From Thermaceae bacterium (GTDB taxonomy: Bacteria > Deinococcota > Deinococci > Deinococcales > Marinithermaceae): a DNA stretch of 6,144 bases. This document shows, in pieces, positions 1-6,063 of the stretch; within the stretch, counting starts at the first letter, position 1, and each line of letters opens with the position of its first letter. The translations under genes and the position numbers were made by a program. A model generated the notes under the pieces. It ran no database searches, was not told the origin of the DNA, and was given only the letters and a program-made list of their open reading frames with translations. The DNA is taken from NCBI GenBank assembly GCA_027023115.1, contig JALVWZ010000409.1, positions 1 to 6,144 of the forward strand, given 5' to 3'.

Positions 1-477
1 ATCCCGGTGGACCCGACGCCCGCCGAGCGGGCGCGTACCCTTCCCAAGCTGCGCAAGCTGGTGCGCCGTGACGCCGAGGTGCAGGCGCTCTTGGGCGACC
101 AACCCGACGAGTGGGAAGAAGAGATAGATTACGACAAGTGGGAGGAAGCCTGGTTCGTCTACTACTGGCGCGGCGACGACGCGGTGGGAGTGCGCATCGG
201 CCAGGAAAAGGGGCGTTACTACGTGGAAGACGTTTTCGACCCGCTGGCGCTCACCGAGGAGCAGGCGCGGCGGCACGACCAGGACCGCGCCATCCAACTA
301 GCCTACACCGCCGAGCGGGTAGGCGGACTGCTGGAACCCTACGACGACTGGAAGGCCTACGCCGAGCCCGCGAGCAAAGGCCGCTGGACGGTCAGCTTCG
401 CCACGCCCGAGAAGACGATCCTGACCGCGGTGGTGGACCTGGCCGGCGGCAGGGTGCTCGCGGTCGAGACGCCCTAG
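1..477 (+). CDS. Unrecognised protein, 3' part of gene (5' end probably outside window)
   Basis: The frame is open from the left edge to a TAG at 475-477. A GTG at 7-9 could be a start, but there is no room to see a ribosome binding site, so the gene more likely begins upstream. I do not recognise the family. The visible 158 codons look like two similar alpha+beta units. Each has a charged helix followed by a tryptophan-led strand pair that ends in a 'D..GG/GRV' turn: roughly residues 10-80 with WFVYYWRGDD and YYVEDVFDP, and 85-156 with WTVSFATPEK and GGRVLAVETP, counted from the GTG. This resembles PepSY-like repeat domains of exported proteins, but that is only an impression from pattern. 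No membrane segment or signal peptide is visible in this part. The codon bias (G/C at third positions) and acidic/aromatic composition support a real gene. It converges with the minus-strand gene ending at 571. The frame stays open for another 33 codons after the stop. Confidence 0.7.
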   Translation: MPVDPTPAERARTLPKLRKLVRRDAEVQALLGDQPDEWEEEIDYDKWEEAWFVYYWRGDDAVGVRIGQEKGRYYVEDVFDPLALTEEQARRHDQDRAIQLAYTAERVGGLLEPYDDWKAYAEPASKGRWTVSFATPEKTILTAVVDLAGGRVLAVETP

Positions 478-570
478 CGCGGTCGGGTGCATGGGCGCTA
501 CGGGTTCAGGAACCTACCGGGCGCAAAGCGGATGTACCTCCGCGTCAAGGACCTGCGCAAGACCCTGGGC

Positions 571-954
571 TCAGCGTAGCTCCAGCGGCTCCAGCCACCA
601 GCCTTCGGGCCCGACGTGGACCCGCACCACCAACTGCAGCGCCCCGTGGCGCTCGCCGGGGCCTACGAGCACGTTCACGTTGCGTCCGGGCGGCAGGAAG
701 CCCGTGCGCGTGCCATCGCAAAAGTAGCCGTCGGAGCGGGTGCGCATCAGGTTGCCTTCAGCCTGCGGCACGTTTGCGCAGGCCGCGGGCCGTTCGTGGG
801 TGAACCAGCTCCAGAGGTAGCCCACCAGCACCACCCGCTGGCCGGCGTAGGCTGCCGGGTTTTGCTCGATCTCCGCCAGCGTTACCGCCTGCTGCGCCGC
901 GGCGGCGCTCAGCAGCAGAAAGGCCGCTAGTGCTAAACCGCGCGCGTTGGTCAT
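571..954 (-). CDS. Small secreted OB-fold-like protein
   Basis: This encodes 127 aa from an ATG at 954. The frame runs open further upstream, but this start is preferred for three reasons: it begins a clean signal peptide, it follows the preceding gene by 10 nt, and it has AGGGG just ahead of it, though with a short spacing of 2-3 nt. Residues 1-20 form a short basic n-region (MTNAR), a hydrophobic core (LALAAFLLLS) and an alanine-rich cleavage zone ending near AAA/QQ. The mature part starts with 'VTLAEIEQNPAAYAGQRVVLVGYL', the pattern seen at the start of small exported OB-fold (nucleic-acid/oligosaccharide-binding fold) domains: 'I..NP..Y.G..V.V.G'. It ends with beta-rich segments around residues 92-127. 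Two cysteines (C59, C79) could form a disulfide after export. The job is unknown. It is the second gene of an operon with the VOC-family gene. No clear terminator follows it. Confidence 0.75.
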   Translation of the reverse strand: MTNARGLALAAFLLLSAAAAQQAVTLAEIEQNPAAYAGQRVVLVGYLWSWFTHERPAACANVPQAEGNLMRTRSDGYFCDGTRTGFLPPGRNVNVLVGPGERHGALQLVVRVHVGPEGWWLEPLELR

Positions 955-964
955 CGCCCCTATT

Positions 965-1312
965 TTACGGCGCCAGCGGTTCGCCAAACTCGACCCGGTT
1001 GCCCAACGGGTCGGTGTAGGCCACGGTACGAAAGCCAAAGTCCTGATCCACCGGCGGCGCTTCGGGCTCGAGCCCCCGCTCCTGCAGACGGCGCACCAGC
1101 GCCCCGACGTTGTCCACCGTGAAAAATAGGCCCAGCCCCCGGGTTTCCGCGTCCTCCGGGCCGGCTCTGTGCAGGGCCAGCTTGGCCGTTCCGGTTTCGA
1201 ACTCGACCCAGTCGGGGTACTCGGCGCTCGCCGTAAAGCCGACGACGTTTTTGTAGAACTCGACCAGCGGCCCCAGGTCGCGGGCGAAGAGAATGGTAAA
1301 CCCCAGCTTCAT
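965..1312 (-). CDS. VOC superfamily (glyoxalase/bleomycin-resistance fold) protein
   Basis: This encodes 115 aa from the ATG at 1312. The start is fixed by a strong Shine-Dalgarno (GGGAGGTGG, read on the minus strand just upstream) and by the family's usual N-terminus; longer in-frame starts would add unrelated sequence and run through the promoter. The protein is one VOC module with two beta-alpha-beta-beta-beta halves. Residues 4-25 (GFTILFARDLGPLVEFYKNV and the following G) form the first strand and helix. Residues 60-82 (GLFFTVDNVGALVRRLQERG) start the second half. DPLGNRVEF at 101-109 is the typical closing strand. H48 and E108 sit where VOC proteins often hold metal ligands. The first-strand histidine of true glyoxalase I is not seen (the position is F or T), so lactoylglutathione lyase activity is unlikely. 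VOC proteins of this size usually act as dimers. The substrate cannot be told from sequence. The signal-peptide OB-fold gene follows 10 nt downstream. Confidence 0.9.
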   Translation of the reverse strand: MKLGFTILFARDLGPLVEFYKNVVGFTASAEYPDWVEFETGTAKLALHRAGPEDAETRGLGLFFTVDNVGALVRRLQERGLEPEAPPVDQDFGFRTVAYTDPLGNRVEFGEPLAP

Positions 1313-1337
1313 GGCCACCTCCCGTGTGCTTGCCGCC

Positions 1338-1343
1338 AGTATA
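1338..1343 (-). promoter_or_regulatory. Candidate -10 box (TATACT) for the VOC/OB-fold operon
   Basis: On the minus strand TATACT lies 25 nt ahead of the VOC start codon. A transcript starting about 7 nt downstream (near 1331) would carry a leader of about 18 nt containing the GGGAGGTGG ribosome site. At 17-nt spacing the -35 region reads CCGCGG, which is no match to TTGACA, so this is a -10-only call. Confidence 0.45.
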
Positions 1344-1490
1344 CCGGTGCGAGAAGAGCGCCGCGGCTGAAAGGGCGCTGGCGGACGTCGTAGCAAAAGG
1401 CCGGGGTGCTGGCTGGATGCCAGCGACTAGCTGTAACCTCCCAACACGTTGTTCACTGGAACCTCCGGGAGAGGGCTTTCATTCCGTAAA

Positions 1491-1518
1491 CCACAGGCTA
1501 CGGGCCACGGGCCACAAG
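1491..1518 (+). repeat. Heptamer tandem array A (4 units of CYACRRG type)
   Basis: Four consecutive 7-bp units start at 1491, 1498, 1505 and 1512: CCACAGG, then CTACGGG, CCACGGG and CCACAAG. The middle two fit CYACGGG exactly and the outer two differ by two bases. The 7-bp period is seen directly. It is one of three arrays in this spacer that share the core CYACG. Confidence 0.7.
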
Positions 1519-1624
1519 CCGCTCATTCCGACTCCCCGGACGAGGCGGCCTTTGCCGCCGAGATCCAGGGCCCATGCCGTGCAAGCCGCCAAGGTGACGT
1601 CGACGCAATCCTGCCCGTCACATG

Positions 1625-1638
1625 CTACGGGCTACGGA
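1625..1638 (+). repeat. Heptamer tandem array B (2 units, CTACGGR)
   Basis: Two adjacent units, CTACGGG (1625-1631) and CTACGGA (1632-1638), use the same heptamer as array A. Alone this would be too short to call; it is reported because the same unit occurs in arrays on either side within 200 bp. Confidence 0.5.
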
Positions 1639-1655
1639 CCGTCCTATTGCCATAA

Positions 1656-1683
1656 CCGCGTACCACGTACTACGTACCACGCA
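1656..1683 (+). repeat. Heptamer tandem array C (4 units of CYACGTA type)
   Basis: Four units start at 1656, 1663, 1670 and 1677. The two central ones are CCACGTA and CTACGTA; the first has G for A at its third base and the last has C for T at its sixth. The C/T alternation at base 2 is the same as in array A, and only the last two bases of the unit differ (TA instead of GG). The array ends 7 bp before the hairpin repeat at 1691. Confidence 0.7.
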
Positions 1684-1690
1684 CCTATAA

Positions 1691-1719
1691 GGCGGACACA
1701 CAGGTCCGCCCCTACGGGG
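1691..1719 (+). repeat. Dispersed hairpin repeat (GGCGGAC...GTCCGCC)
   Basis: A 7-bp perfect stem, GGCGGAC (1691-1697) with GTCCGCC (1704-1710), encloses a 6-nt loop ACACAG. It runs straight into a second small hairpin, CCCC-TAC-GGGG (1709-1719). This 'GGCGGACACACAGGTCCGCC + CCTACGG' form resembles a hairpin repeat I know from intergenic DNA of unrelated bacteria; family membership is from memory and not checked. There is no T-run after it, so it is not a typical terminator. Confidence 0.6.
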
Positions 1720-1766
1720 GAGTAGCCGCAGAGCAGCGTTTCGTCGCCCCAGCCAAACCAAAGACT

Positions 1767-1815
1767 GTCATTCCAGCCAAGCGAGCCTCGAGGCTCGCGC
1801 GAGCCAGTCCAGACC
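1767..1815 (+). repeat. Palindromic repeat, copy 1 (GTCATTCCAGC ... TCCAGACC)
   Basis: It starts GTCATTCCAGC (1767-1777) and ends TCCAGACC (1808-1815). The same ends, GTCACCCCAGC and TCCAGGACC, bound the repeat at 1913-1943 in opposite orientation. In this copy the middle is longer and is replaced by the perfect palindrome GCGAGCCTCGAGGCTCGC (1781-1798), followed by a partial echo GCGAGCC (1799-1805). Confidence 0.55.
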
Positions 1816-1857
1816 GGCGCGGCCTCCGTTGCTGGTTGATGTAGCAGATAGCCATGG

Positions 1858-1873
1858 CGCCAAACGTTTGGCG
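1858..1873. repeat. Perfect 16-bp palindrome CGCCAAACGTTTGGCG
   Basis: Every base pairs with its partner across the centre at 1865/1866. It lies midway between the two inverted copies of the GTCAYYCCAGC repeat. The form (even length, no spacer) is compatible with a dimeric regulator's operator or a recombination site, but no gene start is close enough to assign a target. Confidence 0.5.
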
Positions 1874-1912
1874 ATGAGGGCGAAGCAGCGCCCCAATCAT
1901 GACCCTTGAATT

Positions 1913-1943
1913 GGTCCTGGACCCCAGCTTTCGCTGGGGTGAC
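1913..1943 (-). repeat. Palindromic repeat, copy 2 (GTCACCCCAGC ... TCCAGGACC)
   Basis: It contains a perfect 8-bp hairpin, ACCCCAGC (1921-1928), loop TTTC, GCTGGGGT (1933-1940). Read on the minus strand it begins GTCACCCCAGC and ends TCCAGGACC, matching copy 1. The plus-strand translation gives WTPAFAGVT, a peptide typical of spurious genes called over this kind of repeat. It lies about 60 nt past the stop codon of the toxin gene and could form a 3' stem in that transcript, but no T-run follows. Confidence 0.6.
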
Positions 1944-2001
1944 GGGGGAAGATGCTCGCGACGACAGGGGGCAGTATGAACAGCGTATTTGGACTGCGCA
2001 A

Positions 2002-2391
2002 CTAAGACACGCGCTCCGAGGCGCGCTCGAACACGGCGGCTACTCCTGCGGTGTCGAGTTCGCCGCGCGCCGCCGCCAGGACCAGCTCGAACAGATCGGC
2101 ATTGGTCATGGTCAGCCGCCAACCGTTCAGGCGCAAGAAGGTGTCGGCCAGGGCAAAGGCGGTACGCTTGTTGCCGTCCACGAATGGGTGCCCACGGGCC
2201 ATACCCACCAAGTAGGCCGCTGCTTTGGCCGCCGGCGTTGGGTAAAGCTCCTGACCGGCGAATGAGGCTTGGGGAGAAGCCAGCACCGCTTCCAGCCGAC
2301 CTTCGTCGCGTAGCCCGGTGCTGCCTCCGTAGCTGCGGATCAGGTCTTCGTGGATGGCCAACGCCAGCGATTTGCTAATGTACTCAGGCAT
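2002..2391 (-). CDS. doc: Doc-family (Fic fold) toxin of a type II toxin-antitoxin pair
   Basis: This encodes 129 aa, close to the 126 aa of phage P1 Doc. The Fic/Doc core motif is HPFVDGNKRTAF at residues 68-79. H68, D72, N74, K75 and R76 correspond to the catalytic and nucleotide-binding residues of Doc. The NKR ending (rather than GNGR of AMP-transferring Fic enzymes) is the Doc hallmark. P1 Doc phosphorylates EF-Tu and halts translation; the same activity is inferred here, not shown. Upstream, YGGSTGLRDEGRLEAVLASP (21-40) and the ELYPTPAAKAAAYL helix are also typical of Doc proteins. The ATG at 2391 overlaps the antitoxin stop in ATGCCTGA (8-nt overlap). No good Shine-Dalgarno is present, so translation is probably coupled to the antitoxin. 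The partner is AbrB/MazE-like rather than the classical Phd. All motif residues are intact, so the toxin looks functional. No clear terminator follows. Confidence 0.93.
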   Translation of the reverse strand: MPEYISKSLALAIHEDLIRSYGGSTGLRDEGRLEAVLASPQASFAGQELYPTPAAKAAAYLVGMARGHPFVDGNKRTAFALADTFLRLNGWRLTMTNADLFELVLAAARGELDTAGVAAVFERASERVS

Positions 2392-2614
2392 CGGCCAAAT
2401 CGCGGTAGAGCTCGGCGCGTTCTTCCTTGGAGTTCAGATAGGCCAGCGCCGCCCGCAGTTCACGGGGGTCGGCTCCCGGCGCGGTGAGCACCAAGGTATT
2501 GCCCACCGCCCTGACCTCCACCTCGCCACCGGGCTCGAGCCCCACCAGCTCCAGCAGCTCGCGCGAGAGGAGCAGCCCCCAGGAGTTGCCAATACGGGTT
2601 AGCTTCTTTCTCAC
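2384..2614 (-). CDS. AbrB/MazE-type (SpoVT-AbrB fold) antitoxin
   Basis: This encodes 76 aa from a GTG at 2614. The start is forced: the frame is closed by a TAA 21 nt upstream, no ATG lies between, and the domain begins at once. Residues 1-45 (RKKLTRIGNSWGLLLSREL, then LVGLEPGGEVEVRAVGNTLVL) are a swapped-hairpin AbrB/MazE DNA-binding domain: 'IGNSWG' turn, helix, 'GDxVEV'-like strand, final strand. Residues 49-76 form a charged helical tail (PRELRAALAYLNSKEERAEL and on), which in antitoxins of this sort is the disordered part that binds and blocks the toxin; that role is inferred. It is first in the pair and overlaps the Doc start by 8 nt. The gene begins 29 nt after the gatB stop but has its own TATAAT box, whose spacing predicts a leaderless mRNA. 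That box lies inside a palindrome the dimeric antitoxin could bind to repress itself. Confidence 0.9.
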   Translation of the reverse strand: MRKKLTRIGNSWGLLLSRELLELVGLEPGGEVEVRAVGNTLVLTAPGADPRELRAALAYLNSKEERAELYRDLADA

Positions 2615-2620
2615 GCCCTC

Positions 2621-2643
2621 ATTATAACGCCGTTATAACCAGG

Positions 2644-2647
<4 letters not shown>
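2621..2647 (-). promoter_or_regulatory. Leaderless promoter and operator of the toxin-antitoxin pair
   Basis: On the minus strand a perfect TATAAT (2626-2621) sits 6 nt before the GTG, so transcription starting 7 nt downstream begins at the start codon itself. The box is embedded in a perfect 17-bp palindrome at 2622-2638 (TTATAACG-C-CGTTATAA). This abuts and overlaps a second palindrome at 2635-2647 (ATAACC-A-GGTTAT), which includes the gatB stop codon. Repeated GTTAT half-sites over the -10 region suggest autorepression by the antitoxin or the complex. No good -35 is visible; the palindromes occupy that space. Confidence 0.6.
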
Positions 2648-4062
<1,415 letters not shown>

Positions 4063-4069
4063 AAGGAAG

Positions 4070-4075
4070 ATTATA
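4070..4075 (-). promoter_or_regulatory. TATAAT box of leaderless gatB promoter
   Basis: On the minus strand a perfect TATAAT ends 7 nt before the gatB ATG, which puts the expected transcription start at or within one base of the A of ATG. No convincing -35 hexamer lies 16-18 nt upstream; that zone is the T-run of the hairpin at 4089-4113. Confidence 0.6.
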
Positions 4076-4088
4076 CGGCCCCGGCAAT

Positions 4089-4113
4089 AAAAAAGGCCCG
4101 CTCAGCGGGCTTT
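4089..4113 (-). terminator. Rho-independent terminator-like hairpin in the gatB/pepF spacer
   Basis: A 6-bp G/C stem, GCCCGC (4096-4101) and GCGGGC (4105-4110), has a 3-nt loop. On the minus strand it is followed by C then six T's (4094-4089), the standard terminator layout. On the plus strand only TTTCC follows, which is weak. It lies upstream of gatB on gatB's own strand, where no obvious gene ends, so what it terminates is unclear. Confidence 0.6.
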
Positions 4114-4122
4114 CCTATTCTC

Positions 4123-4151
4123 AATATACCATGTTATGCACTATGCAGCAA
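4123..4151 (-). promoter_or_regulatory. Candidate minus-strand promoter ahead of the hairpin
   Basis: TTGCTG (4151-4146), a 17-nt spacer, then TATATT (4128-4123), preceded by TG at the extended -10 position (TGG-TATATT). A start near 4116 would read into the terminator-like hairpin within a few bases and on towards gatB. The match is decent but short motifs like this occur by chance. Confidence 0.35.
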
Positions 4152-4204
4152 GTCTATACGTTTTTACCGTCTGTCAGGGGCTTTTTGCCACCCAAAAACC
4201 CGCT

Positions 4205-4210
4205 TACACT
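4205..4210 (+). promoter_or_regulatory. Candidate -10 box (TACACT) for pepF
   Basis: TACACT lies 30 nt ahead of the pepF ATG, giving a predicted leader of about 24 nt with the ribosome site in it. TTGCCA, a good -35 match, is only 14 nt upstream, too close for a normal sigma-A promoter, so this assignment is weak. Confidence 0.3.
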
Positions 4211-4228
4211 ACCCCCGCCGCCTGGGTT

Positions 4229-4237
4229 AAGGTGGGG
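4229..4237 (+). promoter_or_regulatory. Ribosome binding site deciding the pepF start
   Basis: AAGGTGGGG lies 3 nt before the ATG at 4241 (about 5 nt counting from the AAGGTGG core). It favours this ATG over the in-frame ATG at 4136, whose extra 35 codons look non-coding. Confidence 0.6.
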
Positions 4238-4240
4238 TTC

Positions 4241-6013
4241 ATGGACGCCAACCTTACCCCCGAACGCTGGAGCCTGGAAGACCTCTTCGGCGGACCGCAG
4301 TCGCCCGGGTTCAAACGGGCCCTGGAAGAGCTGGACGAAAAGGCCGCGGCGCTGGAAGAAGCGCGAGACGAGCTGAACCCCGACCTGCCGCCGGAGCGCT
4401 TTCTCGAGATAATCCGCCAAGTCGAGGAGCTATCCGACCTGATGCACCGCGTCTACGCCACCGCCGGTCTGTGGTTCTACGAAGACACCCAGAACCCCGA
4501 GGCGCAGGCGCTCCTCGCCAGGGTGCGCCAGAAGGCGGCCGAGATCGAGAACAGGGCGCTCTTCTTCGAGCTGTGGTTCAAGGACCTGCCGGACGAAGCG
4601 GCCGCGCGGCTCATCGCCGCCACCGGCGAGCGCTACCGCTACTGGCTCGAGCAGATGCGCTCCTGGAAGCCCTACACCCTCAGCGAGGGCGAGGAAAAGA
4701 TCGTCAACCTCAAGAACGCCACCGGCCGCAGCGCCCTCGACACCCTATACGACACCATCACCAGCCGCTACAAGTTCACGCTCGAGGTGGACGGCGAGAG
4801 TGTGACCCTCACCCGCGGCGAGCTGATGGTCTACGTGCGCGACCCGCGCCCCGAGGTGCGCGCGGCGGCCTACCGCGAGCTCTACCGCGTCTACGCCGAA
4901 GACGCGCCGGTGCTGGCGCAGATCTACCAGAACATCGTCAGCGACTGGAAGAACGAGTACCTGGAGGTGCGCGGGTTCAAAAGCGCGATCGCGGTGCGCA
5001 ACAAGATCAACGACGTGTCCGACGCGGTGGTGGAGACGCTGCTGGCGGTGAGCCGCGAAAACGCCCCCCTCTTCCAGCGCTACTTCCGCCTCAAGGCGCG
5101 GGTGCTGGGTATGGAGCGGCTGCGCCGCTACGACGTTTACGCCCCGGTCACCCGGGCCGAGAAGCGCTATCCCTACGCCGAGGCGCGGGCGATGGTGGAC
5201 CAGGCCTTCCGGGCCTTCGACCCCCGCTTCGCCGAGCTGGCTGAGCGCGTCTTCGCCCGGCGGCACGTTGACGCCGAGGTGCGCGAGGGTAAGTCGGGCG
5301 GCGCGTTTTGCTGGACCCCCGCCCCCGGCACCGTCCCCTGGGTGCTGCTCAACTACCAGGGCCGCCCCGACGACGTGAGCACGATGGCCCACGAGCTGGG
5401 CCACGCCGTCCACGGCATGCTCGCCGGCGAACACCCGGTCTTCACCTTCCACGCCACCATGCCGCTGGCCGAGACCGCTTCGACCTTCGCCGAGATGCTG
5501 CTGGTGGACCACCTGCTGGCCAGCGAGGAAGACCCCGAGGTGCGCCGCCAGGTCCTCTTCGACCAGATGGACGGCAACTACGCCACCATCATGCGGCAGG
5601 CGTACTTCGCCCTCTTCGAGGTCGAGGCGCACCGGCTCATCCCCGAGGGCGCCAGCGCCGATGAACTCAAAGACGCCTACCGGCGCAACCTGGAAGAGCA
5701 GTTCGGAGACGCGGTGGAGCTGTCCGACGAGTTCGACTGGGAGTGGATCAGCATCCCCCACATCTACGGCACGCCCTTCTACGTCTACGCCTACGCCTTC
5801 GGCCAGCTATTGGTGCTGGCGCTCTACAAGCGCTACCAGGAGGAGGGCGAGGCCTTCAAGCCGCGGCTGTTCCGCATCCTCGAGGCCGGCGGCAGCGTCG
5901 CCCCGGCCGAGCTGCTGGCGCGGGAGGGCTTCGACATTACCAGCCCCGCCTTCTGGCAGGGCGGCTTCGACGTGATCGCCGAGCTACTAAAGCGGCTCGA
6001 GGCCGAAGCCTGA
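4241..6013 (+). CDS. pepF: M3-family oligoendopeptidase (PepF-like zinc metallopeptidase)
   Basis: This encodes 590 aa, the usual length for PepF-type M3 peptidases, which cut short peptides inside the cell as part of peptide turnover. The start at 4241 (MDANLTPERWSLEDLF) has a ribosome site and opens with the family's typical 'W.L.DLF' segment. The N-terminal two thirds are helical, with an acidic region near residues 25-60 and the oligopeptidase F domain at about 110-190. The catalytic domain carries HELGH at 384-388 (zinc ligands H384 and H388, catalytic E385) and the third ligand in AETASTFAEM (E411). HIYGTPFYVYAY at 507-518 supplies the conserved His/Tyr pair that lines the substrate site in this family. 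All key residues are present. No signal peptide is seen, so it is cytoplasmic. It diverges from gatB (178-bp spacer) and converges with gyrB, so it is likely a single-gene unit. The symbol is given by family; substrate range is not known. Confidence 0.95.
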   Translation: MDANLTPERWSLEDLFGGPQSPGFKRALEELDEKAAALEEARDELNPDLPPERFLEIIRQVEELSDLMHRVYATAGLWFYEDTQNPEAQALLARVRQKAAEIENRALFFELWFKDLPDEAAARLIAATGERYRYWLEQMRSWKPYTLSEGEEKIVNLKNATGRSALDTLYDTITSRYKFTLEVDGESVTLTRGELMVYVRDPRPEVRAAAYRELYRVYAEDAPVLAQIYQNIVSDWKNEYLEVRGFKSAIAVRNKINDVSDAVVETLLAVSRENAPLFQRYFRLKARVLGMERLRRYDVYAPVTRAEKRYPYAEARAMVDQAFRAFDPRFAELAERVFARRHVDAEVREGKSGGAFCWTPAPGTVPWVLLNYQGRPDDVSTMAHELGHAVHGMLAGEHPVFTFHATMPLAETASTFAEMLLVDHLLASEEDPEVRRQVLFDQMDGNYATIMRQAYFALFEVEAHRLIPEGASADELKDAYRRNLEEQFGDAVELSDEFDWEWISIPHIYGTPFYVYAYAFGQLLVLALYKRYQEEGEAFKPRLFRILEAGGSVAPAELLAREGFDITSPAFWQGGFDVIAELLKRLEAEA

Positions 6014-6025
6014 GCGCGGCAAACG

Positions 6026-6060
6026 AAAGCGGCCGGCCCCGGGGCCGGCCGCAGCTTTTT
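6026..6060. terminator. Strong terminator between convergent pepF and gyrB
   Basis: A perfect 24-nt G/C palindrome at 6029-6052 (arm GCGGCCGGCCCC) is followed on the plus strand by AGC and five T's (6056-6060). On the minus strand it is followed by TTTCGTTT. It starts 15 nt after the pepF stop and ends 4 nt before the gyrB stop, so it can serve both genes, best for pepF. Confidence 0.85.
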
Positions 6061-6063
6061 GGG

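Larger units (their letters stand above)
1313..2001. other. 689-bp repeat-dense region without a credible gene
   Basis: No reading frame here looks like a protein. The frames that are open translate into repeat-derived peptides such as WTPAFAGVT and RRTHRSAPTG, which arise when hairpin repeats are translated. Besides the repeats listed separately, it holds simple hairpins at 1408-1424 (GCTGGC/GCCAGC, 5-nt loop) and 1544-1559 (GGCGGC/GCCGCC, 4-nt loop). TCATTCC occurs three times (about 1479, 1523 and 1768). Base use is more mixed than in the flanking genes. The stretch separates the VOC operon promoter from the end of the toxin gene. It reads as a dumping ground for small dispersed repeats, or as the decayed remains of an older insertion. 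Confidence 0.75.

Noticed and set aside
503..514. Terminator between the first two convergent genes
   Set aside because: GGTTC/GAACC can only form a tiny stem with a 2-4 nt loop, and no T-run follows on either strand.
1491..1683. CRISPR array
   Set aside because: The repeats are 7 bp and directly adjacent, with no unique spacers of about 30-40 bp and no cas genes nearby.
1324..1725. 133-codon plus-strand open frame upstream of the repeats
   Set aside because: It is made of translated heptamer arrays and the RTHRSAPTG hairpin peptide, with no ribosome site and no coding-like base use.
1767..1943. Insertion sequence or MITE with target-site duplication
   Set aside because: Inverted ends are visible, but the flanks (AAGACT and GGGGGAAG) show no direct duplication and there is no transposase, so only repeats are called.
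1712..2122. 136-codon minus-strand open frame over the repeat region
   Set aside because: It runs through the palindromic repeats and into the 3' end of the toxin gene in another frame. Its peptides (for example SPQRKLGSR) are repeat translations.
4136..4240. N-terminal extension of pepF from the upstream ATG
   Set aside because: The extra 35 codons have AT-rich, non-coding base use and include the candidate promoter. The ATG at 4241 has a ribosome site and matches the usual family N-terminus.
4745..5761. 338-codon minus-strand open frame across pepF
   Set aside because: Antisense shadow of the peptidase gene, with biased composition (many H, V, G), no ribosome site and no recognisable domain.
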